Source: CADEFQ01 sp050249415
Lineage (GTDB): Bacteria > Pseudomonadota > Gammaproteobacteria > Steroidobacterales > Steroidobacteraceae
DNA length: 64,000 nt
Direction of reading: 5' to 3'
NCBI GenBank assembly: GCA_050249415.1
Contig: JBFWQO010000003.1
Coordinates: forward strand, 1-64,000
Every line of letters begins with the position of its first letter. Position 1 is the first letter of the stretch. The translations under genes were made by a program, and so were the position numbers. Positions 8,102 through 16,885 of the stretch are shown here, piece after piece. The notes beneath the pieces were generated by a model. That model was not told where the DNA came from, ran no database searches, and saw only the letters and a list, made by a program, of their open reading frames with translations.

Positions 8102-9673
8102 ATGTCAACTGAACTGCTGCACGAGCTCGCCTCCCTGCTCGGTGCCGACCAGGTGCTGACCGACGCGACCGAGCGCCGCTTCTACTCCCAGGACGTCTAT
8201 CGTGAGGGGCCGATGCCGCTCGCGGTGATCCGCCCGGGCTCGGTCGATGAACTGGTGGGTGCGCTGCGCGCGATCGCCCGCGCAGGCCTCGCGGTCGTGC
8301 CGCGCGGGGGCGGCATGTCCTACACCGACGGCTATCTGCCGCAGCACGAACGCTCGATCACGGTCGACCTGCTGCGCATGGATCGCATCGTCGAGCTGAA
8401 CGCGGAAGACAACTATGTCACCGTGGAATGTGGCGCGACCTGGCGCTCGCTGCACGATGCGCTCGCGCCGCACGGCGTGCGCACGCCGTACTGGGGGCCG
8501 CTGTCGGGACAGAAGGCCACGATCGGCGGCGCGCTGTCCCAGGGCAGCATGTTCCTCGGCTCCGGCCGCTATGGTGTCGCCGCCGACAGCGTGATCGGGC
8601 TCGATGTCGTGCTCGTCGACGGTACGCTGCTGAAGCTCGGCAGCCACGCGAACGCGCACGGCGAGCCGTTCTTCCGCCAGTACGGCCCCGACACGATGAG
8701 CCTTTTCCTTTCGGACACGGGGGCGCTCGGCATCAAGGTGCGGGCCACTTTCCGTCTCGTGCGTCCGCAGCCGGAATCGCGCCACCTGTCGTTCCAGTTC
8801 ACGACGTCGAAGGAGCTGTTCGCGGCGATCGGTGCGGTCGCGCGCGCGGATGTCGTGTCGGAATGCTTCGCGTTCGATCCGGGCCTGCAGGGTGTGCGGA
8901 TGAAACGCGCACGCCTCACCGACGACGTGAAGACGCTCGGCAAGGTCATGAAGGCGGCGGGCGGTGGCCTGTCGGGCCTGAAGGAGGGCGCCAGGCTCGT
9001 CATGGCGGGCCGCGGCTTTCTCGACGAGCAGCAATACTCGCTGCATCTGTCGCTCGATGGACGCGACGCCGCGGATGCGGACGCGAAGCTTGCGGTGGTG
9101 CGCAGCGCCGTGTCGGCCCATGGTGCGCGCGAAGTCGAGAACAGCGTGCCGAAGGTGATGCGCGCCAACCCCTTCGCCGACGTGACCAGCATGCTCGGGC
9201 CGGGCGGCGAGCGCTGGGTGCCGGTGCACGGCGTGGCGGCGTTCTCGCGCGCCGCGGCGCTCTACGAGTCCTGCGAGGCCGTGTTCGCGCGCTTCGCCGC
9301 GGACATGCAGCGCTTCGACATCGACCGCGGCTACCTGATCGCGGGTGTCGGCACGACCGGGACCTTGATCGAGCCCGTGATGTACTGGCCCGAGGCGCGC
9401 CTCGCGTTCCATGAGCGGGTGTTGCCGCCCGACTACCTCGCGAAGCTGCCGACGTTCCCGCCGAATCCCGCGGCGACCGAAGTGGTGGCGCGTATACGCG
9501 TCGCGCTGGCGGAGAACTTCACTGCGCAGGGCGCCGTCAGCTTCCAGATCGGCAAGTTCTACCCGTACCAGAGCGGCCTCGAACCGACGGCGGCGGCATT
9601 CCTGCGACAGATCAAGGCGCTCGTCGACCCGGGCGGGCGCATGAATCCGGGCAACCTGGGGCTCGGCAACTGA
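8102..9673 (+). CDS. FAD-linked oxidase (GlcD/vanillyl-alcohol-oxidase superfamily)
   Basis: 523 residues. The PCMH-type FAD-binding domain shows AVIRPGSVDELVGALRAIAR (41-60), VVPRGGGMSYTDGYLP (65-80) and GSGRYGVAADSVIGLDVVL near 156-174. The C-terminus ends with the flavin-domain motif DPGGRMNPGNLG. Relatives oxidise 2-hydroxy acids, sugars or phenolic alcohols; this one has no Fe-S partner beside it. ATG 8102 was chosen because the upstream frame is unrelated. The MFS porter gene follows by 25 bp, suggesting import and oxidation of one substrate. Confidence 0.85.
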   Translation: MSTELLHELASLLGADQVLTDATERRFYSQDVYREGPMPLAVIRPGSVDELVGALRAIARAGLAVVPRGGGMSYTDGYLPQHERSITVDLLRMDRIVELNAEDNYVTVECGATWRSLHDALAPHGVRTPYWGPLSGQKATIGGALSQGSMFLGSGRYGVAADSVIGLDVVLVDGTLLKLGSHANAHGEPFFRQYGPDTMSLFLSDTGALGIKVRATFRLVRPQPESRHLSFQFTTSKELFAAIGAVARADVVSECFAFDPGLQGVRMKRARLTDDVKTLGKVMKAAGGGLSGLKEGARLVMAGRGFLDEQQYSLHLSLDGRDAADADAKLAVVRSAVSAHGAREVENSVPKVMRANPFADVTSMLGPGGERWVPVHGVAAFSRAAALYESCEAVFARFAADMQRFDIDRGYLIAGVGTTGTLIEPVMYWPEARLAFHERVLPPDYLAKLPTFPPNPAATEVVARIRVALAENFTAQGAVSFQIGKFYPYQSGLEPTAAAFLRQIKALVDPGGRMNPGNLGLGN

Positions 9674-9698
9674 CGCGGCGGCCCTGTAGACTGCGCGG

Positions 9699-10964
9699 AT
9701 GTCCGATGCAGTGACTGCCCGGCGCGCGCAACGCGGCTGGAGATTCTATGGCTGGTGGGGCGTCGTCCTCGCCACGCTCGTGTTCATTTCCGTGACCAAC
9801 GGGCTCACGATCGGCGGCATACAGGCCTTCGATCCGCACCTGCTCGCGGCACTCGGCATCGAGCGCGCACCGCTCAAGCTCGGCGATGCCATCCAGCTCG
9901 GCACGGCGGCGGTGTTCACGTTGGTGACGGGCTGGGCGGCCGATCGCTTCGGCGTGCGCCCGGTGATGACCGTCGGCGTGATCCTCCTGTCGGCGTCGTT
10001 CTACGGCTTCGCGCACGTCGAAACGATCACGCAGCTGTACCTGCTGCGCTTCGTGATGGGCCTCGGCCTCGCGGCGGCGGGCCTCGCCGTGTGCGTCGTG
10101 ATCGTCTCGCGCTGGTTCATCTCGAGCCGCGGGCTCGCGCTCGGCCTCATGCTCGCAGGCACGAGCCTCGGCAGCGCGATCCTGCCGACTGTCTTCACGC
10201 GTCTCATCGAGTCGTCGGACTGGCGCCAGGCCGCGCTCTATGGCGTCGTCGCGCCGCTGCTGCTGCTGCCGATCGTCTGGCTCGCGATGAAGGAGTGGCC
10301 GGCCCGCATCGGGCTCGCACCCTACGGCGCCGAGGGCGGCCACCCGGCGCTCGCGGGCCCCGAGCTGTCGTACCGCGACATCCTGAAGCGGCGCGAATTC
10401 TGGCTGATCGGCGGCACCGCCTTCGCCACGTTCTATTCGATCCTCGCCATCAGCAACAACCTGTTCCTGCACTCGAAGGACCTCGGCTTCACGGCCATGG
10501 AGAGCGCGGCGCTGTTCGGGCCGCTGTTCCTCATGGGGCTCATCGGCAAGATCGTGCTCGGTGTGCTGTCCGACATGCTCGGCAGGAAGCGCATCTGGAT
10601 CGTGGGCCTCGCGCTGATGCTGACCGGCGCACTGATGCTCGCGACCCTGCAGCGGTCGCTCGTGCTGCCCGCGATCGCGCTGTTCGGCTTCGGCTGGGGC
10701 GGCAACTACTCGCTGCTGCAGGCGATCGCCGCCGATGCCTTCGGCTCGCGCGCCCTCGGCCGCGTCATGGGGGCGCTGACCGTGCTCGACGCCGGTGGCG
10801 GGGCGCTCGGGCCGTGGGTCACTTCGCTGATCTACGACCGCGCCCACAGTTACGCGCCCGGCTTCGGGCTCGTGGCGGCGTTGATCGGCTTGTCGATCCT
10901 GATGGCGCTCATCCTGCGGGTTCGCTCGCCGGAGCGCGCGACGGCGGTGGCGCAGGCAACCTGA
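9699..10964 (+). CDS. MFS transporter (monocarboxylate/OFA-like)
   Basis: 421 residues with 12 predicted membrane segments. The N-terminal FYGWWGVVLATLVFISVTNG motif is typical of MFS porters for carboxylates and related organic anions. The loop LSDMLGRKRIW near 288-298 is the second-half copy of the MFS signature. It is directly downstream of the FAD-linked oxidase and 10 bp upstream of the oppB-like gene, so it may be read with either. The substrate is not evident; uptake is assumed from the subfamily. Confidence 0.85.
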   Translation: MSDAVTARRAQRGWRFYGWWGVVLATLVFISVTNGLTIGGIQAFDPHLLAALGIERAPLKLGDAIQLGTAAVFTLVTGWAADRFGVRPVMTVGVILLSASFYGFAHVETITQLYLLRFVMGLGLAAAGLAVCVVIVSRWFISSRGLALGLMLAGTSLGSAILPTVFTRLIESSDWRQAALYGVVAPLLLLPIVWLAMKEWPARIGLAPYGAEGGHPALAGPELSYRDILKRREFWLIGGTAFATFYSILAISNNLFLHSKDLGFTAMESAALFGPLFLMGLIGKIVLGVLSDMLGRKRIWIVGLALMLTGALMLATLQRSLVLPAIALFGFGWGGNYSLLQAIAADAFGSRALGRVMGALTVLDAGGGALGPWVTSLIYDRAHSYAPGFGLVAALIGLSILMALILRVRSPERATAVAQAT

Positions 10965-10974
10965 GGCGCTCGCG

Positions 10975-11898
10975 ATGATGCGCTACGCACTCCGTCGCAT
11001 CATCGGCCTCGTCCCGACGCTGTGGCTGCTGGTGACCGCCGCATTCTTCGTCATCCGCCTCGCGCCGGGCGGGCCCTTCGACGAGGAGCGCACGATCCTG
11101 CCGGAAGTACGCGCCAACCTCGAGGCCGCCTACGGGCTCGACGCGCCGCTCGCGACTCAATACGCGCGTTATGTGGCGGGCCTCCTGCGCGGCGACCTCG
11201 GGCCATCGTTCAAGTACAAGGACACCACCGTGAACGAGATGATCGGCCACGGGCTGCCGATCAGCGCGGCGCTCGGCGCCGCCGCGCTCGCGCTCGCGCT
11301 GCTCGTCGGCGTGCCGCTCGGGCTCTACGTCGCCGTTCATCGCGGCGGCGGCGCGGACCAGGGCGCATCCCTGTTCATGGCGCCGGCCCTCGCGCTGCCG
11401 GCCTTCGTGCTCGGCCCGGTGCTCGCGCTCGTGTTCGGCCTGCGCCTGCGCTGGCTGCCGGCGGCGGGTTGGGATGGCGGCGCCCTGCGTTACGCGATAT
11501 TGCCCGTCGTCACGCTCGCGACGCCGGTGCTCGCTTATGTATTGCGGCTCACGCGTGCCGGTCTCCTCGAGGTACTCGGACTCGACTACGTCCGCGCCGC
11601 GCGCGCCCGCGGTCTCGGGCCGCGGCGGGTGATCCTCGTCCATGCGCTGAAGCCTGCGCTGCTGCCGCTCGTCAGCTGGCTCGGGCCCGCCGTCGCGTTC
11701 GTGCTGACCGGTTCGCTCGTCGTCGAAACGGTTTTCGGCATTCCCGGCGCGGGCCGCTTCCTGGTGGAAGGGGCGCTCAATCGTGACTACACGCTCGTGA
11801 TGGGCATGATCGTCGTGTATGGCGTCATCACGCTCCTCTGCAACCTCGGTGCCGATCTCGTCTATGGCTGGCTCGATCCCCGCATCCGCCGGCATTGA
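10975..11898 (+). CDS. Peptide/nickel-type ABC transporter permease (OppB/DppB family)
   Basis: 307 residues, standard length, six membrane helices starting with ALRRIIGLVPTLWLLVTAAF. The ATPase-coupling EAA loop reads YVRAARARGLGPRRVILVHA near 203-222. It forms the inner-membrane channel with the next gene. The two permeases overlap (about 35 bp) and the ATPases follow with overlaps, a compact oppBCDF-style operon. Unusually, no periplasmic binding-protein gene sits at either end. Confidence 0.93.
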   Translation: MMRYALRRIIGLVPTLWLLVTAAFFVIRLAPGGPFDEERTILPEVRANLEAAYGLDAPLATQYARYVAGLLRGDLGPSFKYKDTTVNEMIGHGLPISAALGAAALALALLVGVPLGLYVAVHRGGGADQGASLFMAPALALPAFVLGPVLALVFGLRLRWLPAAGWDGGALRYAILPVVTLATPVLAYVLRLTRAGLLEVLGLDYVRAARARGLGPRRVILVHALKPALLPLVSWLGPAVAFVLTGSLVVETVFGIPGAGRFLVEGALNRDYTLVMGMIVVYGVITLLCNLGADLVYGWLDPRIRRH

Positions 11899-12718
11899 CC
11901 GGCCGCGCCACCGCGCGGCCGTCGTCGCAGCCTGGCTGCTCGTCGCGCTATGCGCGCTCGCCTTTCTCGCGCCGCTGCTCACGCCGCACGCGCCCGATAC
12001 GATCGACCTCGCGAACGCGACGAGCCCGCCCACACTCGAAGGGGCCCATGCCTGGGGCACCGACCGGCTCGGGCGCGACGTCTTCGCGCGCACGATGCAG
12101 GGACTGCGCGTCTCGCTGCTGATGGGGCTCGCGGCGGCGCTCGCCAGTGTCGCGATCGGCACCTTGTGGGGCGCGATCGCGGGCTATGCGGGCGGGCGCA
12201 CGGGCGCCGCGATGATGCGTTGCGTCGATGTGCTCTACGCGCTGCCGTACGTGTTCCTCGTGATCATCCTCGCCACGGTGTTCGAGCGCGGCAACGTGCT
12301 CGTGCTGCTCGTCGCGATCGCGAGCGTCGGCTGGCTCACCACCGCACGGATCGTGCGCGGCCAGACGCTCGCGTTGCGGCAGCGCGAGTTCATCGAGGCC
12401 GCGCGCGCAATGGGCGTGCCGACGTGGCGCATCCTCGTGCGCCACATCCTGCCGAACGTGGCGGGCCCGGTGATCGCCTACGCGGCGCTCACGGTGCCGC
12501 AGATGATCCTGTACGAGAGCTTCCTGTCGTTCCTCGGCCTCGGCGTGCAGGAACCGCTCGCGAGCCTCGGCAGCCTCGTGAGCGAGGGCGCGCGGGACAT
12601 GGAGGTGGCGCCGTGGCTGCTGCTCGCGCCGGCCACCTGTCTCGCCGCGATCACGCTGCTCCTCAATCTCCTCGGTGACGGACTACGCGATGCCTTCGAT
12701 CCCCGCACCCATCCTTGA
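11864..12718 (+). CDS. Peptide/nickel-type ABC transporter permease (OppC/DppC family)
   Basis: 284 residues from ATG 11864, the start that leaves a normal short cytoplasmic leader before the first helix (AAVVAAWLLVALCALAFLAP). HAWGTDRLGRDVFARTM is the OppC N-terminal signature, and the EAA loop reads EFIEAARAMGVPTWRILVRH. The start lies inside oppB, and the stop lies inside the next ATPase gene, so translation is coupled. It forms the second half of the membrane pore. Confidence 0.93.
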   Translation: MAGSIPASAGIDRPRHRAAVVAAWLLVALCALAFLAPLLTPHAPDTIDLANATSPPTLEGAHAWGTDRLGRDVFARTMQGLRVSLLMGLAAALASVAIGTLWGAIAGYAGGRTGAAMMRCVDVLYALPYVFLVIILATVFERGNVLVLLVAIASVGWLTTARIVRGQTLALRQREFIEAARAMGVPTWRILVRHILPNVAGPVIAYAALTVPQMILYESFLSFLGLGVQEPLASLGSLVSEGARDMEVAPWLLLAPATCLAAITLLLNLLGDGLRDAFDPRTHP

Positions 12719-13667
12719 ACTGCGCCGCCTCGCCGTGCGCTTTCCGGCGCGCGAGGGCCGCATCACGGCGGTAGCGGACGTCACGCTGACCATCGCGCGC
12801 GGCGAGTGCATCGGTATCGTCGGCGAATCGGGCGCGGGCAAGAGCCAGCTGCTGCTCGCGCCCTTTCGGCTGGCCGCGTCGCGGGCCGAAGTGGCAGGCG
12901 AGGCGCTGCTCGCCGGCGAGGGGCTCCTCGCGCTCGATGCGCGCGCGCTCGATCGCCTGCGCGGCGCGCACGTGGGCTTCGTATTCCAGGACCCCCTGTC
13001 GACCCTCACGCCGCATCGAACGGTCGGTGCGCATCTCGTCGAGGTCCTCGAGCACCACGGCCGCGCCCACGGAGCCACCGCGCGCACGCGCGCGAAGAGC
13101 TTGCTCGAACGCGTCGGGATCGACGCGCCGGAGCGCCGTCTCACGCAGTACCCGCACGAGCTGTCGGGTGGGCAGCGACAACGGGTCGCCATTGCGCTCG
13201 CGCTCGCCTGCGAGCCCGGGCTCATGATCGCCGACGAGCCGACCACCGCGCTCGATGTCACGGTGCAGGCGGGAATACTCGCGATGCTCGGGACATTGAA
13301 GCGGGAAGGGCAACTCGCGATCGCGCTCGTGTCGCACGATTTCGGCGTCGTGGGCTGCCTCGCGGACCGCTTGTATGTCATGTACGCTGGGCGCATCGTC
13401 GAGCACGGCCCGACCGAAGCCTTGACGCGATCGCCCGCCCATCCCTATACCGCGGCGCTGCTCGCCTGCATTCCCCGCATGGACGATCCGCCCGATGCCC
13501 CGCTCGAGGCCATTCCCGGGCAGCCACCGGACCCGCGTGCGCTGCCCACGGGCTGCGCTTTCCATCCGCGCTGTCCGCGAGCGGATGCGCAGTGTCGCAC
13601 TGAGGTACCCGCACTCGTTCCGGGCGGTGCGCGCGACGTGGCCTGCCACCATCCGCTCCGCCCATGA
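12690..13667 (+). CDS. ABC transporter ATP-binding protein (OppD/DppD family)
   Basis: 325 residues from ATG 12690; GTG 12675, five codons earlier, is an alternative. Walker A is GESGAGKSQ, Q-loop VFQDPLSTLTPH, signature LSGGQRQRV, Walker B LMIADEPTTALDV and H-loop LVSHDFG. The C-terminal OppD/F extension contains GCAFHPRCPRADAQC, whose cysteines hold an Fe-S cluster in some homologues. It energises the permease pair. The end overlaps the next ATPase start by 4 bp. Confidence 0.95.
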   Translation: MPSIPAPILELRRLAVRFPAREGRITAVADVTLTIARGECIGIVGESGAGKSQLLLAPFRLAASRAEVAGEALLAGEGLLALDARALDRLRGAHVGFVFQDPLSTLTPHRTVGAHLVEVLEHHGRAHGATARTRAKSLLERVGIDAPERRLTQYPHELSGGQRQRVAIALALACEPGLMIADEPTTALDVTVQAGILAMLGTLKREGQLAIALVSHDFGVVGCLADRLYVMYAGRIVEHGPTEALTRSPAHPYTAALLACIPRMDDPPDAPLEAIPGQPPDPRALPTGCAFHPRCPRADAQCRTEVPALVPGGARDVACHHPLRP

Positions 13668-14476
13668 CCGTCGTGACTCCCGGCACCGCAACGCTGCTCG
13701 CCGCCCAGGACCTCGCCGTGCGCTATCGCACCTCGCCCGAGGTGTTGCAGAACATCCGGTTCTCTGTCGCCGCGGGAGATACACTCGGCATCTGCGGCGA
13801 GTCGGGGAGCGGCAAGTCGACCCTCGTGCGCGCACTGCTCGGCCTCCTGCCGGCAAGCCGCGGCACCGTGCGCTGGCACGGGCGCGCCCTCGCGGATTTC
13901 GGCGACGCCGACTGGGCCCGGCTGCGGCGCAGCGCACAGCTCGTGTTCCAGGACCCGTTCGCGAGTCTCGATCCCCGCATGCGGATCGCGGCGATTCTGG
14001 CCGAACCGCTCGAAGTGCACCGCCGCGACCTCGATCGGGCGGCAAGGCAAGCGCGGGCCGCGGCGCAACTGGCACGGGTCGGGCTCGATGCGAACGTGCT
14101 CGCGCGTCATCCGCACCAGCTGAGCGGCGGGCAGTGCCAGCGGGTCGCCATCGCGCGCGCGATGATTCTCGAGCCCGAGGTGCTCGTGTGCGATGAGCCG
14201 GTGAGCGCACTCGACGTGTCGATCCAGGCGCAAATCGTCGGCCTGCTCGCCGCCCTGCAACGCGAGGCCGGCACCACGCTCATCTTCGTCAGCCACAACC
14301 TCGCGGTCGTGCGCCGCCTCTGCCGTCGCGTGCTCGTGATGCACGGCGGGCGGATCGTGGAGGAGGGGGCGGCGCGGGACGTGTTCTCCGCGCCCCGGCA
14401 CGAATATACGCGCAGGCTCCTCGCGGCCGTTCCGGACGTTCCGCGGCCGTTCCACGGCCGAGCTGATAGCTCATAG
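13664..14476 (+). CDS. ABC transporter ATP-binding protein (OppF/DppF family)
   Basis: 270 residues. Walker A GESGSGKSTL, signature LSGGQCQRVAIARA, Walker B VLVCDEPVSALDV, H-loop FVSHNLAVV. The signature has C where LSGGQRQRV is usual, a mild deviation. It is shorter than typical OppF (about 330) and lacks the Cys-rich C-terminal extension present in its partner. Start ATG 13664 overlaps the previous stop (ATGA). The last four codons and stop (A-D-S-S) fall inside a heptad-repeat palindrome shared with another site in the window. Confidence 0.93.
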   Translation: MTVVTPGTATLLAAQDLAVRYRTSPEVLQNIRFSVAAGDTLGICGESGSGKSTLVRALLGLLPASRGTVRWHGRALADFGDADWARLRRSAQLVFQDPFASLDPRMRIAAILAEPLEVHRRDLDRAARQARAAAQLARVGLDANVLARHPHQLSGGQCQRVAIARAMILEPEVLVCDEPVSALDVSIQAQIVGLLAALQREAGTTLIFVSHNLAVVRRLCRRVLVMHGGRIVEEGAARDVFSAPRHEYTRRLLAAVPDVPRPFHGRADSS

Positions 14477-14542
14477 CGGATAGCCAGAAGCGTGGCGTGA
14501 CGCATTCTGGCTGTTCGCTGATCGCTACTCGCCGCTCGCCTC
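14459..14542. repeat. Heptad-repeat palindromic element, copy 1, between convergent genes
   Basis: A central hairpin spans 14482-14512: AGCCAGAAGCGT, a 6-nt loop, then ACGC, a bulged A and TTCTGGCT. On the left, degenerate 7-mers AGCTGAT/AGCTCAT/AGCGGAT run into it; on the right, 7-mers TTCGCTG/ATCGCTA/CTCGCCG run out. The element supplies the stop region of the oppF-like gene (ends 14476) and of the convergent VOC gene (ends 14525). The same design recurs at 16785-16885. It could act as a bidirectional terminator or belong to a dispersed REP-like family. Confidence 0.7.
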
Positions 14543-15421
14543 TTCAATCAACTCCACCCATTCCCCGGACGGGCCCACGAGCACGCCGGCGCGACGGCCG
14601 TTGTAGGGCGCTTCCGGGCGCGCGGACGGTTTCACTTTCCACGGGAGCTTCACGCCTTCGAAGCTCTTGACCGAAAAGCTCACCATCGCGATGCCGGGCG
14701 GCAGGTGGCCACGGCGTACCGGGCGCTTCACGGCGGCGGGCGGGTACTGGTCGAGCTCGATCAGGAAGCTCGAAGGGAAGCGCACGATGCCGATGCGCGT
14801 CGGCGTGTCGCGGGAGAGCCCGTAGGCGTCCTGCAGCACGTGGATCTTCGTCTCGGACGGGTCGGTGGTCGGCATCTTCAGCACGTCGCGATAGAACGCG
14901 CGAGAGGCCTCGACGTCCGGCCCGCCGGCGACGACGATGAAGGTGCGATCGACGAAGGACTTCGCACTGCCGAGGTTGAATACCGAGCCCGTCGGCGGGA
15001 TGCGTGTGAAGTAGTCGACTTCGCCCGCCGGCCCCGTCACCTGCATCGCGATGATATTCGGGTTGAAATCGAGCGGCCGCGGTTCGCCAATGATCCTGAA
15101 CGGCTCTTTCAGCAGCGGTGCGAGTTCGACCGGATCTTCGACCAGTATTTCATTGGCGTTCCAGCCGAACGTCCTGAGTGGCGCAAATGCGGGAGGCGGC
15201 TCGTCCGCATCGACGATCCTGAGGTACACGGGCTCGCCGCTCGCAGGCTGCATCAGTACGTAGTCGCGACCCTTCATCGCGCGCGCACCCCAGCCCGCCG
15301 CGAGCGAACGTGAAACCTGCGCGCGCTCGACGACCTTGTAACCGAGCTGCGTGGCATAGGCCCGCTCGGTCGCGCCGAGATCGGGAGCGGACAGTGTGAC
15401 GGCGACGATGGCATCGAGCAT
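14525..15421 (-). CDS. VOC (glyoxalase/extradiol-dioxygenase fold) family protein
   Basis: 298 residues in two related halves. The first begins AIVAVTLSAPDLGATERAYA, the classic start of a VOC beta-alpha-beta module. The second begins TFIVVAGGPDVEASRAFYRD. Members bind a divalent metal and include ring-cleaving dioxygenases, glyoxalases and isomerases. Clear metal ligands could not be assigned by eye, so the reaction is open. The last residues (E-A-S-G-E) are encoded within the heptad-repeat element. Its neighbours, a bicupin and a CoA-transferase, fit an aromatic or organic-acid degradation context, but that is inference. Confidence 0.75.
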   Translation of the reverse strand: MLDAIVAVTLSAPDLGATERAYATQLGYKVVERAQVSRSLAAGWGARAMKGRDYVLMQPASGEPVYLRIVDADEPPPAFAPLRTFGWNANEILVEDPVELAPLLKEPFRIIGEPRPLDFNPNIIAMQVTGPAGEVDYFTRIPPTGSVFNLGSAKSFVDRTFIVVAGGPDVEASRAFYRDVLKMPTTDPSETKIHVLQDAYGLSRDTPTRIGIVRFPSSFLIELDQYPPAAVKRPVRRGHLPPGIAMVSFSVKSFEGVKLPWKVKPSARPEAPYNGRRAGVLVGPSGEWVELIEEASGE

Positions 15422-15546
15422 GCGTGCTTCCTCCGGCCGCTACGCGGTCGCGCAATGCGCGGCCGCCGCGTAAGTGTTCGTACTGTTGTGAGGGGTGGGT
15501 GCGCGCGGTATAAGACCGTGTCCACACATATTGCAGGTCGAGCCAC

Positions 15547-15801
15547 GTGAAATCCATCCCGCACAAGCGCAGTCGCGAAGTCGAAGCCTGGCTCAAGCGC
15601 GAAATCGCCGAGCAGAAAACCCGTTACCGCAAGATCGTCGCGGAGCAGGATGCGCTGGCGCCGAAGCGCGACAAGTGGGTCGCCGAGTTCCTCGAACGCA
15701 TCCAGACGCGCGGCACGCACGTGCACTTCAACATGATGCGCAAGGTGCGGCCGGAAGAGATCCCGGTGCGCCCGAAGCGCAAGTTCCGCGTCGTATTCTG
15801 A
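15547..15801 (+). CDS. Small basic coiled-coil-like protein, unknown function
   Basis: 84 residues, strongly charged. Residues 8-50 (SREVEAWLKREIAEQKTRYR onward) look like one long amphipathic helix, followed by a basic tail rich in R, K and P. There is no signal peptide and no known domain. It starts at ATG 15547 and ends 29 bp before the bicupin gene on the same strand, so the two are probably co-transcribed. The 125 bp to the divergent VOC start would hold the promoters. Confidence 0.6.
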   Translation: MKSIPHKRSREVEAWLKREIAEQKTRYRKIVAEQDALAPKRDKWVAEFLERIQTRGTHVHFNMMRKVRPEEIPVRPKRKFRVVF

Positions 15802-15830
15802 AGCCCTCGCTCCCCGCACCGGAGTAATCC

Positions 15831-16784
15831 ATGGCCCGTCCGCATATCGAACCCTTCGTCGACCGCGACGTCCCGTTCCGCAAGTTCACGATGCCCGGCT
15901 TCCCGAAGGGCATGCAGTACAAGATGCTCTCGCTCGATCCGGACAACGGCGCGTGTACGATGACCGTGATGTTCGAACCGGGCTACAGGCAGCCCCCGGG
16001 CATGAGCTACAGCGAGTACGAGCTGTTCGTCATGACCGGCTCGATCACGGTCGGCGACAAGGTCCACGGGCCCGGCAGCTACTTCATGGTGCCGGCGGGC
16101 ATCGCGATCGGCGCGCTGTCGTCGCCGCGCGGGGCGACCGGGCTGCTGTTCTACAACTACGGCGAACCGTCGTTCGTCGAATCCGACAGCGACCATCCGC
16201 GCGCGGAGCGCAGCAAGTTCGCGGCCGTCAATGCCTTCGACGACATGCAGTGGAGCTCGACCAATTTCTTCCCGGCGACCGCGCCGGGCTGCCTCGTCAA
16301 GGTGCTGCATTTCGACGAGCGCACGCAGGCCTTCACGTTCCTTTACTGCATGACGCCGAATTTCTGGCAGGACAACATCTCCTACCACGATTGCGCGGAG
16401 GAGGCGTATCACATCTGGGGCACGTCCTGGATGATGCAGTTCGGCGATCTGCCGACCGGCGGCTACTTCTACCGCCCACCGTACATCAACCACGGCGCAT
16501 TCGGCTGCAAGCTCGGCACGCTGGCGATCGGCCGCACCGATTCACGCCTCTACAACCACTTCCATTTCAACCCGTGGACCAACATCGAAGAGAACCGTGA
16601 GCGGGCCGCGAGCCGCATCCAGCACTGGATGCCGGACCTCTACAAGTGGATCAACACGCACGGCCACAATCACCCGGTCGACTTCGACTTCCCGCACGGC
16701 CATGCACACGGCGATGTGGCGCACCATCACGGCGACGGGATGGTCGAGCATACGCACAAGCGCAAGCGCCGCCGGAGGAAGTAG
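15831..16784 (+). CDS. Bicupin protein with His-rich C-terminal tail
   Basis: 317 residues. Two cupin-like beta-barrel regions can be traced. The first (about 40-105) has GMSYSEYELFVMTGSITVGD and the conserved GPGSYFMVPAG turn. The second (about 170-235) has CAEEAYHIWGTSWMMQFGDL and TGGYFYRPPYINHGAFG. The ligands look partly degenerate: E and H are present, but the full HxH pair of motif 1 is not obvious. The tail from about 285 is crowded with histidines (HGHNH, HGHAHGD, HHHGDG) and ends in Lys/Arg, suggesting metal binding. The reaction is unknown; cupins of this size include dioxygenases and isomerases. Confidence 0.7.
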   Translation: MARPHIEPFVDRDVPFRKFTMPGFPKGMQYKMLSLDPDNGACTMTVMFEPGYRQPPGMSYSEYELFVMTGSITVGDKVHGPGSYFMVPAGIAIGALSSPRGATGLLFYNYGEPSFVESDSDHPRAERSKFAAVNAFDDMQWSSTNFFPATAPGCLVKVLHFDERTQAFTFLYCMTPNFWQDNISYHDCAEEAYHIWGTSWMMQFGDLPTGGYFYRPPYINHGAFGCKLGTLAIGRTDSRLYNHFHFNPWTNIEENRERAASRIQHWMPDLYKWINTHGHNHPVDFDFPHGHAHGDVAHHHGDGMVEHTHKRKRRRRK

Positions 16785-16885
16785 CTGCGCTTCGCGCAGC
16801 GAACGGCGAATAACGAACAGCCAGAAATGTCCCGTTGCGCTTCTGGCTGTTCGCTGTTCGCCACTCGCTGTTCGCTATCCGCTAT
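16785..16885. repeat. Heptad-repeat palindromic element, copy 2, between convergent genes
   Basis: A perfect 13-bp inverted repeat, CGAACAGCCAGAA (16814-16826) and TTCTGGCTGTTCG (16841-16853), encloses a 14-nt loop. On its right, degenerate 7-mers TTCGCTG/TTCGCCA/CTCGCTG/TTCGCTA/TCCGCTA follow. On its left, AGCGAAC/GGCGAAT/AACGAAC mirror them. A small extra hairpin CTGCGC-ttc-GCGCAG (16785-16799) starts directly after the bicupin stop. The right end supplies the stop codon of the convergent gene at 16882. It shares the AGCCAGAA...TTCTGGCTGTTCGCT core with 14459-14542. Confidence 0.75.

Noticed and set aside
6399..8159. 586-codon open frame on the plus strand over etfB and the iclR gene
   Set aside because: Antisense shadow of two conserved genes with no recognisable motif.
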